Part shown: positions 18,548 through 28,400 of the stretch, in pieces
How the letters are laid out: each line of letters starts with the position of its first letter
Numbering within the stretch: position 1 is the stretch's first letter
Origin: Bosea sp. (in: a-proteobacteria)
Lineage (GTDB): Bacteria; Pseudomonadota; Alphaproteobacteria; Rhizobiales; Beijerinckiaceae
Length of the DNA stretch: 64,000 bases
NCBI GenBank assembly: GCA_023910605.1
Contig: JAAVVV010000001.1
Coordinates: 2,346,698-2,410,697, forward strand
Reading direction: 5' to 3'
Notes under the pieces: model-generated
Seen by the model: the letters and a program-made list of their open reading frames with translations, nothing else
What the model was told of the DNA's origin: nothing
The model's database searches: none
Position numbers and translations under genes: made by a program

Positions 18548-21337
18548 CTACTTCTTGCTCCACCAGCCGCCGCGCTTGGGGCGGTTGGGGTCGATCTCGG
18601 TCAGCACGATCGTGACAGGCTCAGGTTCGACAACGACGGGCACAGGCTCCGGCTCGCTGGCGGCCGGAGCTTCGCGATTGGCGGCGGCGAGGACCGCCTC
18701 GGCAGCGGCAGGTTCAGCCTGTGCACCCTCAGCCGTCTCCGGCTCGTTCGCAGCAGGCTCAACAACCTTCTTGCGGGCGCGACTGCGCTTCGGCTTCCCG
18801 GCCGGTGTTGCCTCGACCTCTGCAGGCGCTTCGTCCGCCGCGGGAGCAGTGGCAGCGACAGCTTCCGTCCGCTCATCATCATGAACGGGCTCGGCTGCAA
18901 CAGCGCCGCCGTCAGCTGCGCCTTCCTCACGGGTGCGGCGACCACCGCGGCGACCACGCCGGCGCGGGCGTGGGCCTGCCTCGTCCGACAGATCGTCAGG
19001 GCTTGCAGCAACCGTCTCTGTGGCCGGTCCGTCCATCGTCTGACGCGGCTCGTCGTCGCCATCCTCGTCATCGTCGGAGTCGTCAGAGGACGATCCGCCT
19101 TCGGCACGGTCGGCGCCGAACTCGCGATCGCCGCCACGGCCACGCCTGCGGCGACGCCGGCGCCGGCGCCGGCCACCTTCGCCATTGTCCGCACGTTCGC
19201 GTTCCTCGGCCGAATCCGGCTCGGCGCGGGGCGAATCAGCCTCTTCGCCCTCTGCGTCCTCGGCGATGATCTCGGCGTCGTCCTCATCCTCCGCGACGAT
19301 GGCTTCGGCACGAAGGCCGGTGATCGGCGCGCGCGGCTCTGCCTGCACGAACTCGCCCCGCTCCAGCGTGTAGTAGGTGGACCCCAGCAGGTGGTCATCG
19401 ACGGCGAGCGTGACGCTGACGCCGAACTGCGCCTCAAGATCGGTCAGGTGCGCGCGCTTCTGGTTGAGCACGTAGAGCGCCACCTCCGTCCGTGTCTTGA
19501 CGATGAGGTTGTGCGTCGAGGCCCGGATCAGGGATTCCTCGACCGCCCGCAGGATCTGCAGCGCTACCGAGGGCGTGGAGCGTACAAAACCGGCGCCGTC
19601 GCAATGCGGGCACTTGACCGAGGAGCTTTCAAGCACGCCCGTGCGGATGCGCTGGCGTGACATCTCCATCAGCCCGAAGGCAGAGATGTGCCCGACCTGA
19701 ATGCGGGCGCGGTCGTTCTTGAGGCAATCCTTCAGCTTCTTTTCGACATGGCGGTTGTTCCGCTTCTCCTCCATGTCGATGAAGTCGATCACGATCAGGC
19801 CGGCAAGGTCGCGCAGGCGCAGCTGGCGCGCGACTTCCTCTGCGGCTTCGAGGTTCGTCTTGAGGGCGGTGTCCTCGATGTTGTGCTCGCGCGTGGAGCG
19901 GCCCGAGTTCACGTCGATCGAGACCAGCGCCTCGGTCTGGTTGATGACGATGTAGCCGCCCGACTTCAGCGTGACCTGGTTCGAAAACATAGCGTCGAGC
20001 TGGCTCTCGATGCCGAACTTGGCGAAGAGGGGCTGCGGCTCGCGATAAGCCTTGATGGTCTTCGCGTGGCTGGGCATCAGCATCTTCATGAAGTCCTTGG
20101 CTTCACGATAGCCGCCGTCGCCCGCAACAAGGATGTCGTCGATGTCCTTGTTGTAGAGGTCTCGGATGGCGCGCTTGATGAGCGAGCCTTCCTCATAGAC
20201 CAGCGCCGGCGCTGAGGAATTCAGCGTCAGCTCACGCACGCTCTCCCACATGCGCATCAGATATTCATAATCGCGCTTGATCTCGGGCTTGGTACGCGCC
20301 GCGCCCGCCGTGCGCAGGATAATGCCCATGCCGTCCGGAACCTCGAGCTCGCCCGCGATTTCCTTGAGACGCCTGCGATCCTCTGCGCTGGTGATCTTGC
20401 GCGAGATGCCGCCGCCGCGCCCGGTGTTGGGCATCAGGACCGAGTAGCGGCCAGCAAGCGAAAGATAGGTGGTTAGCGCCGCGCCCTTGTTGCCGCGCTC
20501 TTCCTTGACAACCTGCACCAGCAGGATCTGGCGGCGCTTGATGACCTCCTGGATCTTGTACTGACGCCGGCTCTGATAACGCGGGCGCTCGGGAATGTCG
20601 TCGAGCGCATCGCCGCCGCCGACCTGTTCCGGGGCAGGGCGCTCATCGCGCGTCTGCTCGTCGTTTTCCTCGTCTGCGTCCTCGTCCTCGTCGCGCTCTT
20701 CGCCGTCGCGATCGTCCTCGTCCGAAGCGGCGCTGCGGGGCGACCCGGCTTCGCCATTGTCGGTTTCTTCGCGGTCAGCCCCGTCGTGCTCCGCCTCGTC
20801 GTCGCCGGCATCGCGCGCGTCCATCTCGACGCTGGCCGCGATGGGGGCGCCGTCGTCATCAAGCCGTTCGACATCACGCGAATCGCCATTCTCATCGACA
20901 GGGGCCGATACGGTCGCATCACCGCCCGCGCGCTTCTCGCGCCCGCCATCGCGCCCGCCGCGACGCCGGCGACGGCCACGGCCGCCGTCACGCCCGCCAT
21001 CGCGGCTACCGGAGCGTTCGCGCGGCTCTTCCGATTCGGCGTCTTCCTCGTAGCGGGCCTGCTCGGCGAGCAGCGCCTGCCGGTCCGCGACGGGGATCTG
21101 GTAGTAGTCCGGGTGGATTTCGGAGAAGGCGAGGAAGCCGTGCCGGTTTCCTCCGTACTCGATGAATGCCGCCTGGAGCGAGGGCTCCACGCGGGTGACC
21201 TTCGCCAGATAGATGTTGCCTCTTAGAGGGCGGCGCGAGGCGGATTCAAAATCGAATTCCTCGACCTTCTGTCCCCTGACGACGACGACCCGGGTCTCCT
21301 CCGGGTGCGAAGCGTCGATAAGCATCTTGTTTGCCAT
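18548..21337 (-). CDS. rne: Ribonuclease E/G
   Basis: A 929-residue endoribonuclease of the RNA degradosome. The N-terminal S1 domain is split by a very acidic, low-complexity insertion (about residues 95-260), a known alphaproteobacterial feature. The 5'-sensor and DNase I-like catalytic region include SIDVNSGRSTREHNIEDTA and IDFIDMEEKRNNRHVE. The Zn-link CPHCDGAG lies near residue 580. The C-terminal 250 residues are alternately Arg-rich (RRRRRRRRRRGRGG) and Pro/Ala/Glu-rich, suited to RNA and partner binding. It carries the GGWWSKK tail common in the group. Confidence 0.95.
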   Translation of the reverse strand: MANKMLIDASHPEETRVVVVRGQKVEEFDFESASRRPLRGNIYLAKVTRVEPSLQAAFIEYGGNRHGFLAFSEIHPDYYQIPVADRQALLAEQARYEEDAESEEPRERSGSRDGGRDGGRGRRRRRGGRDGGREKRAGGDATVSAPVDENGDSRDVERLDDDGAPIAASVEMDARDAGDDEAEHDGADREETDNGEAGSPRSAASDEDDRDGEERDEDEDADEENDEQTRDERPAPEQVGGGDALDDIPERPRYQSRRQYKIQEVIKRRQILLVQVVKEERGNKGAALTTYLSLAGRYSVLMPNTGRGGGISRKITSAEDRRRLKEIAGELEVPDGMGIILRTAGAARTKPEIKRDYEYLMRMWESVRELTLNSSAPALVYEEGSLIKRAIRDLYNKDIDDILVAGDGGYREAKDFMKMLMPSHAKTIKAYREPQPLFAKFGIESQLDAMFSNQVTLKSGGYIVINQTEALVSIDVNSGRSTREHNIEDTALKTNLEAAEEVARQLRLRDLAGLIVIDFIDMEEKRNNRHVEKKLKDCLKNDRARIQVGHISAFGLMEMSRQRIRTGVLESSSVKCPHCDGAGFVRSTPSVALQILRAVEESLIRASTHNLIVKTRTEVALYVLNQKRAHLTDLEAQFGVSVTLAVDDHLLGSTYYTLERGEFVQAEPRAPITGLRAEAIVAEDEDDAEIIAEDAEGEEADSPRAEPDSAEERERADNGEGGRRRRRRRRRRGRGGDREFGADRAEGGSSSDDSDDDEDGDDEPRQTMDGPATETVAASPDDLSDEAGPRPRRRGRRGGRRTREEGAADGGAVAAEPVHDDERTEAVAATAPAADEAPAEVEATPAGKPKRSRARKKVVEPAANEPETAEGAQAEPAAAEAVLAAANREAPAASEPEPVPVVVEPEPVTIVLTEIDPNRPKRGGWWSKK

Positions 21338-21815
21338 TGCATTGGACCTGGGTGCGGCGCAGCGCTCGCCCGTGGACCGACTGCAGCAGAATGCTGGGCG
21401 CGGCGGGGCTGGCTGCGGCGAGGCCGGACAAAGCCGGCCAATGTTGGGAAGGATAACGAGACGGTCGAAGCAGCATGCGCGCGCTCACGCGGCGCGTGCA
21501 TTGTCTCCAGACGGGATAATTGACGCCTTCGCGCCACAGCCCTCGACATTACGACCTAAACCTGAAGCATGCCGCGCTGCGGCAGCCCGTAAATCACGCT
21601 TGCAACGCGGCGGAGGCACGGTCACATCCCGTGTCCGAATCCGCCCGGTCGCTCGCGATCCGTTTGACCAAGGCTCACAGCGCAGTCGATGATGGCGTGA
21701 AAGGGCACGGTCGGCATCGATGTCGCGAACCCGGATCGCCAGCCCTAACGTGTGCTTAAACGGTCCGGGATCAAATGACGCTGCGCTGCGTCCTGATTTT
21801 CAATACAGACAGACC
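21338..21815. other. Divergent leader region between rne and the amidase gene
   Basis: About 480 bases without a convincing gene. Several short open frames cross it, but none has family resemblance or good start signals. It must hold the promoters of rne (minus) and the amidase gene (plus). A TTGACC near 21665 could be a -35 element, but no matching -10 is clear. A long rne leader would fit the 5'-UTR autoregulation known from enterobacterial rne; that is inference here. Confidence 0.5.
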
Positions 21816-23117
21816 ATGGTGATTGGCAAGTCTCGTGACCTGATCCGCCCGGCCTCGCCGGCCCGATGCGCACCGCGCGCCTGCATGGCAGCGCTGGTTC
21901 TGCTCGCGCTTGCGTGCCTGGCCGCGCCGTTTTCCGCCGCTGCGCAGACCGCGCAGCTGCTGGCAGAGGCGGCATCAGCGCCGGTTGTGGCCGTGGATCC
22001 CCGGCTCGAGGCGACCGAAACCACCGCACGGTTCACCGCGACCTTGTCGTCGCGCGTGGTTGTCTCGTTCGAATCGCTGTCGCAGCCGCGTCGGATCATC
22101 GCTGAGTTGCCGGAGGTGAACTTCCAGGCCAGCTCGGGCCCGGCGCGCCAGATCGGCCTTGTGCGCGGGTTCCGCGCGGGGCTCGTGGCGCCGGGCCGGT
22201 CGCGAATCGTGTTCGATCTCTCCGGCCCTGCCCGGATGGCGTCGGTGCGGCAAACGATGCGGAACGATGGCGTCGTGGACCTCGTGATCGAATTCGAGAC
22301 GCAGGGCGCCGCCCAGTTCGAGGCGCAGGTTGCTGAAGGCGCAGCCAGCCGCGCCGCCGCGGCGCTTGCGCCGCTCGTCATCGCGCCGCGGCCTGAGTCC
22401 GACCGGCTGCCGCTGGTTGTGATTGATCCGGGCCATGGCGGCATCGACCCCGGCGCGGTTTCCGGCAGCGTCATGGAGAAGAGCCTGGTTCTGGCCGTCG
22501 CACTCAAGCTCAAGGAAAGGATCGAGGCCCGAGGCGTGGCTCGCGTGATGATGACGCGAGCCGATGACCGGTTCCTCAGCCTGTCCGAACGCGTGCGCAT
22601 TGCGCGCGAGGCGAGGGCCGATCTGTTCGTTTCGCTCCACGCCGATTCGCTGTCGGCCGCCCAGGATGTCCGCGGTGCCACCGTCTACACAGGGTCCGAA
22701 CGGGCGACCGACGCGGAATCGGCCCGGCTTGCGCAGAAGGAAAACGCGGCGGATGCGATCGGCGGCGCCGAGACGGGCGAGCGCGGGGAAGAGGTGAACG
22801 ACATTCTGATGGACCTCGCGCGGCGCGAGACGCGGGCGCAATCCGGCGCTGTCGCGGCCCGGCTTGTCACGGAGATGTCCGGCGCCGTGAGGATGCACCG
22901 CGTTCCGCAAAGGGCTGCGGGATTTCGGGTCCTGACGGCGCCGGATGTCCCCTCGGTGCTGATCGAGCTTGGCTTTCTGTCCAGCCGCAACGATATGGCG
23001 TTGCTGACCTCGGATGCATGGCAGCAGCAGGCCGCCGAAGCGATCACCCGGGCCGTCATCGGCCATTTATCTGGAAAAATCTCACAACCGCGGCGCGGTG
23101 CCTCGATTTCACCTTAA
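21816..23117 (+). CDS. amiC: N-acetylmuramoyl-L-alanine amidase with AMIN domain
   Basis: A periplasmic amidase of about 433 residues that cuts the bond between MurNAc and the stem peptide during daughter-cell separation. A signal peptide ends at about AAPFSAAAQ. An AMIN domain occupies about residues 55-150, and the zinc-dependent Amidase_3 domain follows. The latter has VIDPGHGGIDPGA with a zinc His, SLHADS with a second His and SVLIELGFLSSRND with the catalytic Glu. I chose the ATG at 21816 because it directly precedes the signal peptide. The PBP1A gene follows, a conserved pairing in this order. Confidence 0.92.
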   Translation: MVIGKSRDLIRPASPARCAPRACMAALVLLALACLAAPFSAAAQTAQLLAEAASAPVVAVDPRLEATETTARFTATLSSRVVVSFESLSQPRRIIAELPEVNFQASSGPARQIGLVRGFRAGLVAPGRSRIVFDLSGPARMASVRQTMRNDGVVDLVIEFETQGAAQFEAQVAEGAASRAAAALAPLVIAPRPESDRLPLVVIDPGHGGIDPGAVSGSVMEKSLVLAVALKLKERIEARGVARVMMTRADDRFLSLSERVRIAREARADLFVSLHADSLSAAQDVRGATVYTGSERATDAESARLAQKENAADAIGGAETGERGEEVNDILMDLARRETRAQSGAVAARLVTEMSGAVRMHRVPQRAAGFRVLTAPDVPSVLIELGFLSSRNDMALLTSDAWQQQAAEAITRAVIGHLSGKISQPRRGASISP

Positions 23118-23264
23118 CAGTGATCTAGTGTGGATTCGCGGCGGGCTCCATGCCACCGCCGTTGAGTTACTGTTCATAAACCATGCTCATAACTGATGGT
23201 GGGCGCACATTCGCTCCGCGATGTCCGGCATGGTGCGGATGATCGGTTTCTGCAGAGGCCCTGA

Positions 23265-25706
23265 ATGCGGTTTGTCCTTCGGTTTTTCGGCTGGCTGTTC
23301 GCAGCTGGCGCCGTTCTGTTCCTGATCGGCGTCGCCGTCGTTGGCGCGGTCGTGTGGCATTACTCCAAGGACCTGCCCGACTACGCGCAGCTGCGGAACT
23401 ATGAGCCGCCGGTGATGTCGCGCGTCCATGCAGGCGACGGCAGCCTGATAGCGGAATACGCCAAGGAGCGGCGGCTTTATCTCCCGATCCAGGCCGTCCC
23501 GAAGCTGGTGATCAACGCCTACCTCGCAGCGGAGGACAAGAATTTCTACCGGCACATGGGGGTCGACCCCGAGGGGCTGGTGCGCGCTGTTGTCGCCAGC
23601 TTCCGCAACAGGGGCACGAACCGGCGTCTTCAGGGCGGCTCTACAATCACGCAACAGGTCGCCAAGAACTTCCTCGTGGGCGATGAACGCTCCTTCGAGC
23701 GCAAGATCCGTGAAGCGCTGGTGGCGATCCGTATGGAAGCTGCCTATTCAAAGGACAAGATCCTTGAGCTTTATCTGAACGAAATCTACCTTGGTGCGGT
23801 GACGCCTGGGCGCCTGAGCCACGGCATCGCCGCCGCCGCGCTCGATTACTTCGGAAAGTCGGTGCACGAGCTGCAACTGCATGAGGCGGCTTATCTCGCA
23901 GCCTTGCCGAAGGCGCCCAGCGAACTGCATCCGTTCCGCAATCGCGAGCGTGCCATGGAACGGCGCAATTATGTGCTGGACCGCATGGCGATCGATGGCA
24001 CGGCCACGCGCGAAGAGGCGGAAGCCGCGAAGAAGCTGCCGCTTGGCGTGCAGCCGCGCAACATCTCGCCCAACAACATCGCGGCCGGCTTCTTCGCAGA
24101 AGAAGTGCGGCGTGACCTCAATGAGCGCTATGGCGAGAAAAAGGTGACTGAGGGCGGCCTGTCCGTCCGCACCACCATCGATCCCAGGATGCAGCTCATG
24201 GCCCGCAAGGCGCTCGTCGACGGCCTGGTGCGCTACGACGAGGCGCGCGGCTGGCGCGGAGCGATCCAGAAGCTCGAGTATTCTGGTGATTGGGGCCCGG
24301 CTCTCGCTGCCCTGCCGTCTCTTGCAGATGTGCAGCCCTGGCGTCTTGGCGTGGTTCTCGATGTCGCGAGCGATTCGGCCCGGGTGGGGCTTCAGCCCCG
24401 CCGCGAGGCCGGCAACCAGGTCGCTCCCGAGCGCGATATCCTGACCGTGACCGTGGACGGTCACCGCTGGACGCGCCGCAACATCCGCCAAGTGCTGTCG
24501 GCAGGCGATGTCGTCTATGTCGAGCCGGTGGAGAACCGGCCGGGCCTCGGCCGCCTGCGCCAGATCCCGGAGGTTCAGGGCGCCATTGTCGTGATGGACC
24601 CGCATACAGGCCGAGTCTTCGCCATGGTGGGCGGGTTCTCCTATGACCAGTCCGAATTCAACCGCGCGACGCAGGCGCTGAGGCAGCCGGGCTCGTCCTT
24701 CAAGCCGTTCGTCTACGCCACCGCGCTGGACAATGGCTACACGCCGTCCAGCATCGTGCTCGACGGCCCGATCGAGATCGACCAGGGGGGCGGCCTCGGC
24801 GTCTGGAGGCCGGACAACTATGACGGCAAGCCGGCAGGCCCGCGCACGCTGCGCTACGGAATCGAGCAGTCCAAGAACCTGATGACTGTGCGGCTGGCCA
24901 AGGATGTGGGGATGCCGCTCGTCGCCGAGTATTCCCGCCGGTTCGGCGTCTATGATGATATGTTGCCGGTGCTGTCGATGTCGCTGGGAGCCGGCGAAAC
25001 CACGGTCATGCGCATGACGACCGCCTATGCCATGCTGGCCAATGGCGGACGCCGCATCAAGCCGACGCTGATCGACCGCATCCAGGACCGCTGGGGCGCA
25101 ACGATTTACCGCCATGACGAGCGCGTCTGCGAAGGCTGCTCTGCCGAAAGCTGGAACAACCAGCGCGAGCCGCGCCTTGTCGACAGTCGCGAACAGGTTC
25201 TGGATCCGTTGACGGCCTACCAGATGACCTCGATGCTTGAAGGCGTTGTCCAGCGCGGCACGGCGACGGTGATCCGCGATGTCGGCAAGCGTCTTGCCGG
25301 CAAGACCGGCACCACCAACGAGGCGAAGGATGTCTGGTTCGTTGGCTTCTCGCCCGACCTTGCGGTTGGCGTCTATCTTGGTTTCGACAAGCCCAAGTCG
25401 CTCGGCAACTCGGCCACCGCAGGGCAATATGCTGCCCCTGTGTTTCGCGACTTCATGCGGGCCGCGCTGCGCGACAAGCCTGACACGCCGTTCCGTGTGC
25501 CGGCCAACATCAAGCTGATCCCGGTCGATCCGCGTACCGGCATGCGCTCGAGCGGGCAGGGCGGCTTTCTCGAAGCGTTCAAGCCCGGCACAGCTCCGCC
25601 GGACAGTTATTCGATCATCGGGCTGTCGGCCGCCGGGCCGCGCGGCATCAGCGTTTCGCCCGAGGCCGAGCGCAACCTGCGCGCCGGCACCGGCGGGCTG
25701 TATTGA
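23265..25706 (+). CDS. mrcA: Penicillin-binding protein 1A
   Basis: An 813-residue bifunctional class A PBP that polymerises glycan strands and crosslinks peptides. One N-terminal transmembrane helix (about residues 8-35) anchors it. The GT51 transglycosylase domain shows EDKNFYRHMGVD and GGSTITQQVAKNFL. An OB-like linker follows. The transpeptidase domain has the catalytic serine in GSSFKPFVYA (about residue 477), then EQSKNLMTVRLA and KTGTTNEAKDVWFVG. All catalytic motifs are intact. It lies downstream of the amidase gene. Confidence 0.95.
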   Translation: MRFVLRFFGWLFAAGAVLFLIGVAVVGAVVWHYSKDLPDYAQLRNYEPPVMSRVHAGDGSLIAEYAKERRLYLPIQAVPKLVINAYLAAEDKNFYRHMGVDPEGLVRAVVASFRNRGTNRRLQGGSTITQQVAKNFLVGDERSFERKIREALVAIRMEAAYSKDKILELYLNEIYLGAVTPGRLSHGIAAAALDYFGKSVHELQLHEAAYLAALPKAPSELHPFRNRERAMERRNYVLDRMAIDGTATREEAEAAKKLPLGVQPRNISPNNIAAGFFAEEVRRDLNERYGEKKVTEGGLSVRTTIDPRMQLMARKALVDGLVRYDEARGWRGAIQKLEYSGDWGPALAALPSLADVQPWRLGVVLDVASDSARVGLQPRREAGNQVAPERDILTVTVDGHRWTRRNIRQVLSAGDVVYVEPVENRPGLGRLRQIPEVQGAIVVMDPHTGRVFAMVGGFSYDQSEFNRATQALRQPGSSFKPFVYATALDNGYTPSSIVLDGPIEIDQGGGLGVWRPDNYDGKPAGPRTLRYGIEQSKNLMTVRLAKDVGMPLVAEYSRRFGVYDDMLPVLSMSLGAGETTVMRMTTAYAMLANGGRRIKPTLIDRIQDRWGATIYRHDERVCEGCSAESWNNQREPRLVDSREQVLDPLTAYQMTSMLEGVVQRGTATVIRDVGKRLAGKTGTTNEAKDVWFVGFSPDLAVGVYLGFDKPKSLGNSATAGQYAAPVFRDFMRAALRDKPDTPFRVPANIKLIPVDPRTGMRSSGQGGFLEAFKPGTAPPDSYSIIGLSAAGPRGISVSPEAERNLRAGTGGLY

Positions 25707-25820
25707 GCTCCGCCGCGCCCGGCTTTACACGGCGTCGGCGCGACCTTAAGTGAAACCCGGCCGGGTCGCGATGCGATCCGGCCGCTCCGTTTCCAGACAT
25801 CGAAAGAAGCTTGCCGCGCC

Positions 25821-26952
25821 ATGCGTCCCGAAATCGAGGCCCTTGCCGAAACCGCCAGGCAGTCCATCGGACTGCTGAGGAGGCATCTTTGACTACGATA
25901 CGGCGACAAAACGTCTGGCTGAGCTGAACGCGCAGGCTGAAGATCCCGATCTGTGGAACGATGCCGACCTTGCGCAAAAGATCATGCGCGAGCGCACCTC
26001 TCTCGAGGATCAGATCAACGGCATCGCCAGGCTCGAGCGGGACCTCGATGACGCCAGGACCCTAATCGAGCTCGGCGATATCGAAGGCGATCAGGCGACT
26101 ATCCTCGAGGGCGAGGAGGCCATGCGCGCGGTCCATGCCGAGGCGGCGCGCCGTCAGGTCGAGACCCTGCTCTCCGGCGAGGCCGACGGCAACGACACCT
26201 ATCTCGAAATCCATCCCGGCGCGGGCGGCACCGAAAGCCAGGATTGGGCCGAGATGATGCTGCGCATGTACACGCGCTGGGCCGAGCGGCGGAAGTTCAA
26301 GGTCGAGCTGATGGAAAGCCAGGCCGGGGACCAGGCCGGCATCAAATCCGCAACGCTTCTGATCAAGGGCCACAACGCCTATGGCTGGCTCAAGACCGAA
26401 TCGGGCGTACACAGGCTGGTGCGCATCTCGCCATTCGATTCGAACGCGCGGCGCCAGACCAGCTTCGCATCGGCCTGGGTCTATCCGGTCATCGACGACA
26501 AGATCGTCATCGATGTGAAGGAATCCGATTGCCGGATTGATACCTTCCGCGCGCAGGGCGCTGGGGGACAGCACATCAATACGACCGACTCGGCAGTCCG
26601 CATCACGCACCTTCCCACGGGCATCGTAGTAGGCTGCCAGCAGGAACGCTCCCAGCACAAGAACCGTGCCAAGGCCTGGGACATGCTGCGAGCCCGCCTC
26701 TTCGAGCTCGAACTCAAGAAGCGCGAGGAAAAGGCCAACGCTGTGGAAGCCTCCAAGACCGATATCGGTTGGGGGCACCAGATCAGGTCCTATGTGTTGC
26801 AGCCCTATCAGCTCGTGAAGGATCTGCGCACCGGCGCCACCTCAACCAGTCCGGGCGACGTGCTCGACGGAGCGCTCGATCCGTTCATGGAGGCGTCGCT
26901 GGCGCAACGTGTCTACGGCACGACGGTGGGAGATGTCGGGGACGTGGACTGA
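25821..26952 (+). CDS. prfB: Peptide chain release factor 2 (programmed +1 frameshift)
   Basis: Release factor 2 recognises UAA and UGA. The gene starts at the ATG at 25821. Its first 23 codons end in CTT followed by an in-frame TGA at 25890-25892, and translation resumes in the +1 frame at 25891, giving about 376 residues. The downstream frame has the SPF anticodon-mimic in RISPFDSNARRQTS and the catalytic GGQ in GAGGQHINTTDSAVR. The shift site is the classical CUU-UGA-C, preceded by a Shine-Dalgarno-like gaggagg. RF2 scarcity therefore promotes its own synthesis. Confidence 0.96.
25876..25892 (+). promoter_or_regulatory. prfB autoregulatory +1 frameshift element
   Basis: The stretch runs tgaggaggcatctttga: a strong Shine-Dalgarno-like gaggagg, a four-base spacer, then the slippery CTT and the TGA stop at 25890-25892. 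This matches the layout in studied prfB genes, where the internal SD stimulates slippage when RF2 is limiting. Confidence 0.93.
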
Positions 26953-26996
26953 GGCCATAAAGGCCAGCGGCGCGCCCGCAGTCAGCCAGGTTGGCC

Positions 26997-28307
26997 TCAG
27001 TCGCGCGCAAAGAAGCGCTGGCCGGCCTTGAGGAAGCGCTGGGGATCGACGGCCTCGCCGTCCATCCGGGTCTCATAATGAAGATGCGGGCCGGTGGAGC
27101 GGCCCGTCGAGCCAACGCGCCCGACAAGCGCGCCTGCCGCCACCTGTTGTCCTTCGCTGACCAGAATCTGCGAGAGGTGGGCATAGCGCGTTGTCAGTCC
27201 ATAGCCGTGGTCCACCTCGACCATATTGCCGTACCCGCCATTGTATTCCGCTGTGACGACCCGCCCTGCGCCTGCCGTGAGGACGGGCGAGCCGGTCTCG
27301 GCGCGAAAGTCGAGGCCTGTATGCATGGCGAGGCCGCGTGTGAACGGATCAAGCCGGTGGCCGAACGGGCTGGTCTGCTCGGCGTCGGCACTGATGGGCC
27401 GCCGGACGGGCAGGGCGCCCACCACCTGTCGCAGCTTCTCTACCGCTTGCAGCCTGGGCTGGAGCCGGATCACGCTCGCCTCGAATGGGCTGGCCTTCGG
27501 ATCGATGTTCGCAGGCACGAACGGCCCGCCGACGGCGGGGGCTCGCTGTGTGGCAACCAGACGGTCTGCTTCGAGCCCGACCTCCGTGACGACCGAGCGC
27601 AGCGCCTGATGCGCGCTGGTGACGGACGCCTCGATGCGGCCAAGAGCCCTGATCTGCGCGGCAGAGACCTGGCCGAGGCCCCGCTCGACCTTGCCCAGGC
27701 GCGCATCGATGGGAGACGGCGCCGCGATCGCGCTTTGCTCCCAGGCACCTGCGGCCTGCGACGTCCGCGCTTCGCCCTCACGTCGCAGACCGGGGATTTC
27801 CGGCACGGGCATGGGCCGGCTGAATGGGACGAAGCTCGAGATGCTGGATGTCGTGGAAGCAGACGGGCTCGCCGGGGTGGAGGCAAGCGGAGCCGGCGGA
27901 GCTGAAGCCCGCGCTTGTCTTCCTGAAATCAGCTGCTGGCTTGACACGCTGTCAGCGAGCGCCGCCACGATGGCCTGGCGCGTCTCCAGCTGGCTCTGCC
28001 GCGTGACGAGTTCCGCCACGCGCGCTTCAATGCCATCCTGGTCCACGAGCTGACGGCTCGAGAGCTTGTCGATCTCGGCCTTCAGCGCGGCGATGCGATC
28101 TTCATAGGCATATTGCCGCGCCGTCTCGCGCTTGATCATGTGGCCCGTGAAATTGTCCCGGGCCAGGATGAGCCATGTCGCACCCGCGCTCCATCCTGTC
28201 AGGATGGTTGCGGCGAAAAGGCCGGCGACGACAGTCGAACGACGAACTGTCACCAGTGCGTAGTCATATCTTGAGGAAGGCGGAACTTTTGACACGCGAG
28301 TCACCAC
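26997..28307 (-). CDS. M23 (LytM) family peptidoglycan endopeptidase
   Basis: A 436-residue envelope protein. One transmembrane helix (about residues 26-48) is followed by a coiled coil (about residues 60-105, AALKAEIDKLSSRQLVDQDG). A Ser/Pro/Ala-rich linker comes next. The C-terminal LytM domain has HTGLDFRAETGSPV with a zinc His and Asp, and GPHLHYETRMDG with the HxH motif. The metal ligands appear intact, so it should be an active D,D-endopeptidase rather than an EnvC-type activator. It is convergent with prfB. Confidence 0.88.
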   Translation of the reverse strand: MVTRVSKVPPSSRYDYALVTVRRSTVVAGLFAATILTGWSAGATWLILARDNFTGHMIKRETARQYAYEDRIAALKAEIDKLSSRQLVDQDGIEARVAELVTRQSQLETRQAIVAALADSVSSQQLISGRQARASAPPAPLASTPASPSASTTSSISSFVPFSRPMPVPEIPGLRREGEARTSQAAGAWEQSAIAAPSPIDARLGKVERGLGQVSAAQIRALGRIEASVTSAHQALRSVVTEVGLEADRLVATQRAPAVGGPFVPANIDPKASPFEASVIRLQPRLQAVEKLRQVVGALPVRRPISADAEQTSPFGHRLDPFTRGLAMHTGLDFRAETGSPVLTAGAGRVVTAEYNGGYGNMVEVDHGYGLTTRYAHLSQILVSEGQQVAAGALVGRVGSTGRSTGPHLHYETRMDGEAVDPQRFLKAGQRFFARD

Positions 28308-28400
28308 AGCCAGAACGGATATGATGATTACGCCCGATTAGGGTTAATCCTTTCCAAATGCGGCCGGGGCAATCGCCGCGCGGACTTCCCGTTCAAATGG

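Noticed and set aside
23748..25427. 559-codon open frame on the minus strand
   Set aside because: Antisense to PBP1A, which has all its catalytic motifs; no protein family features in the antisense frame.
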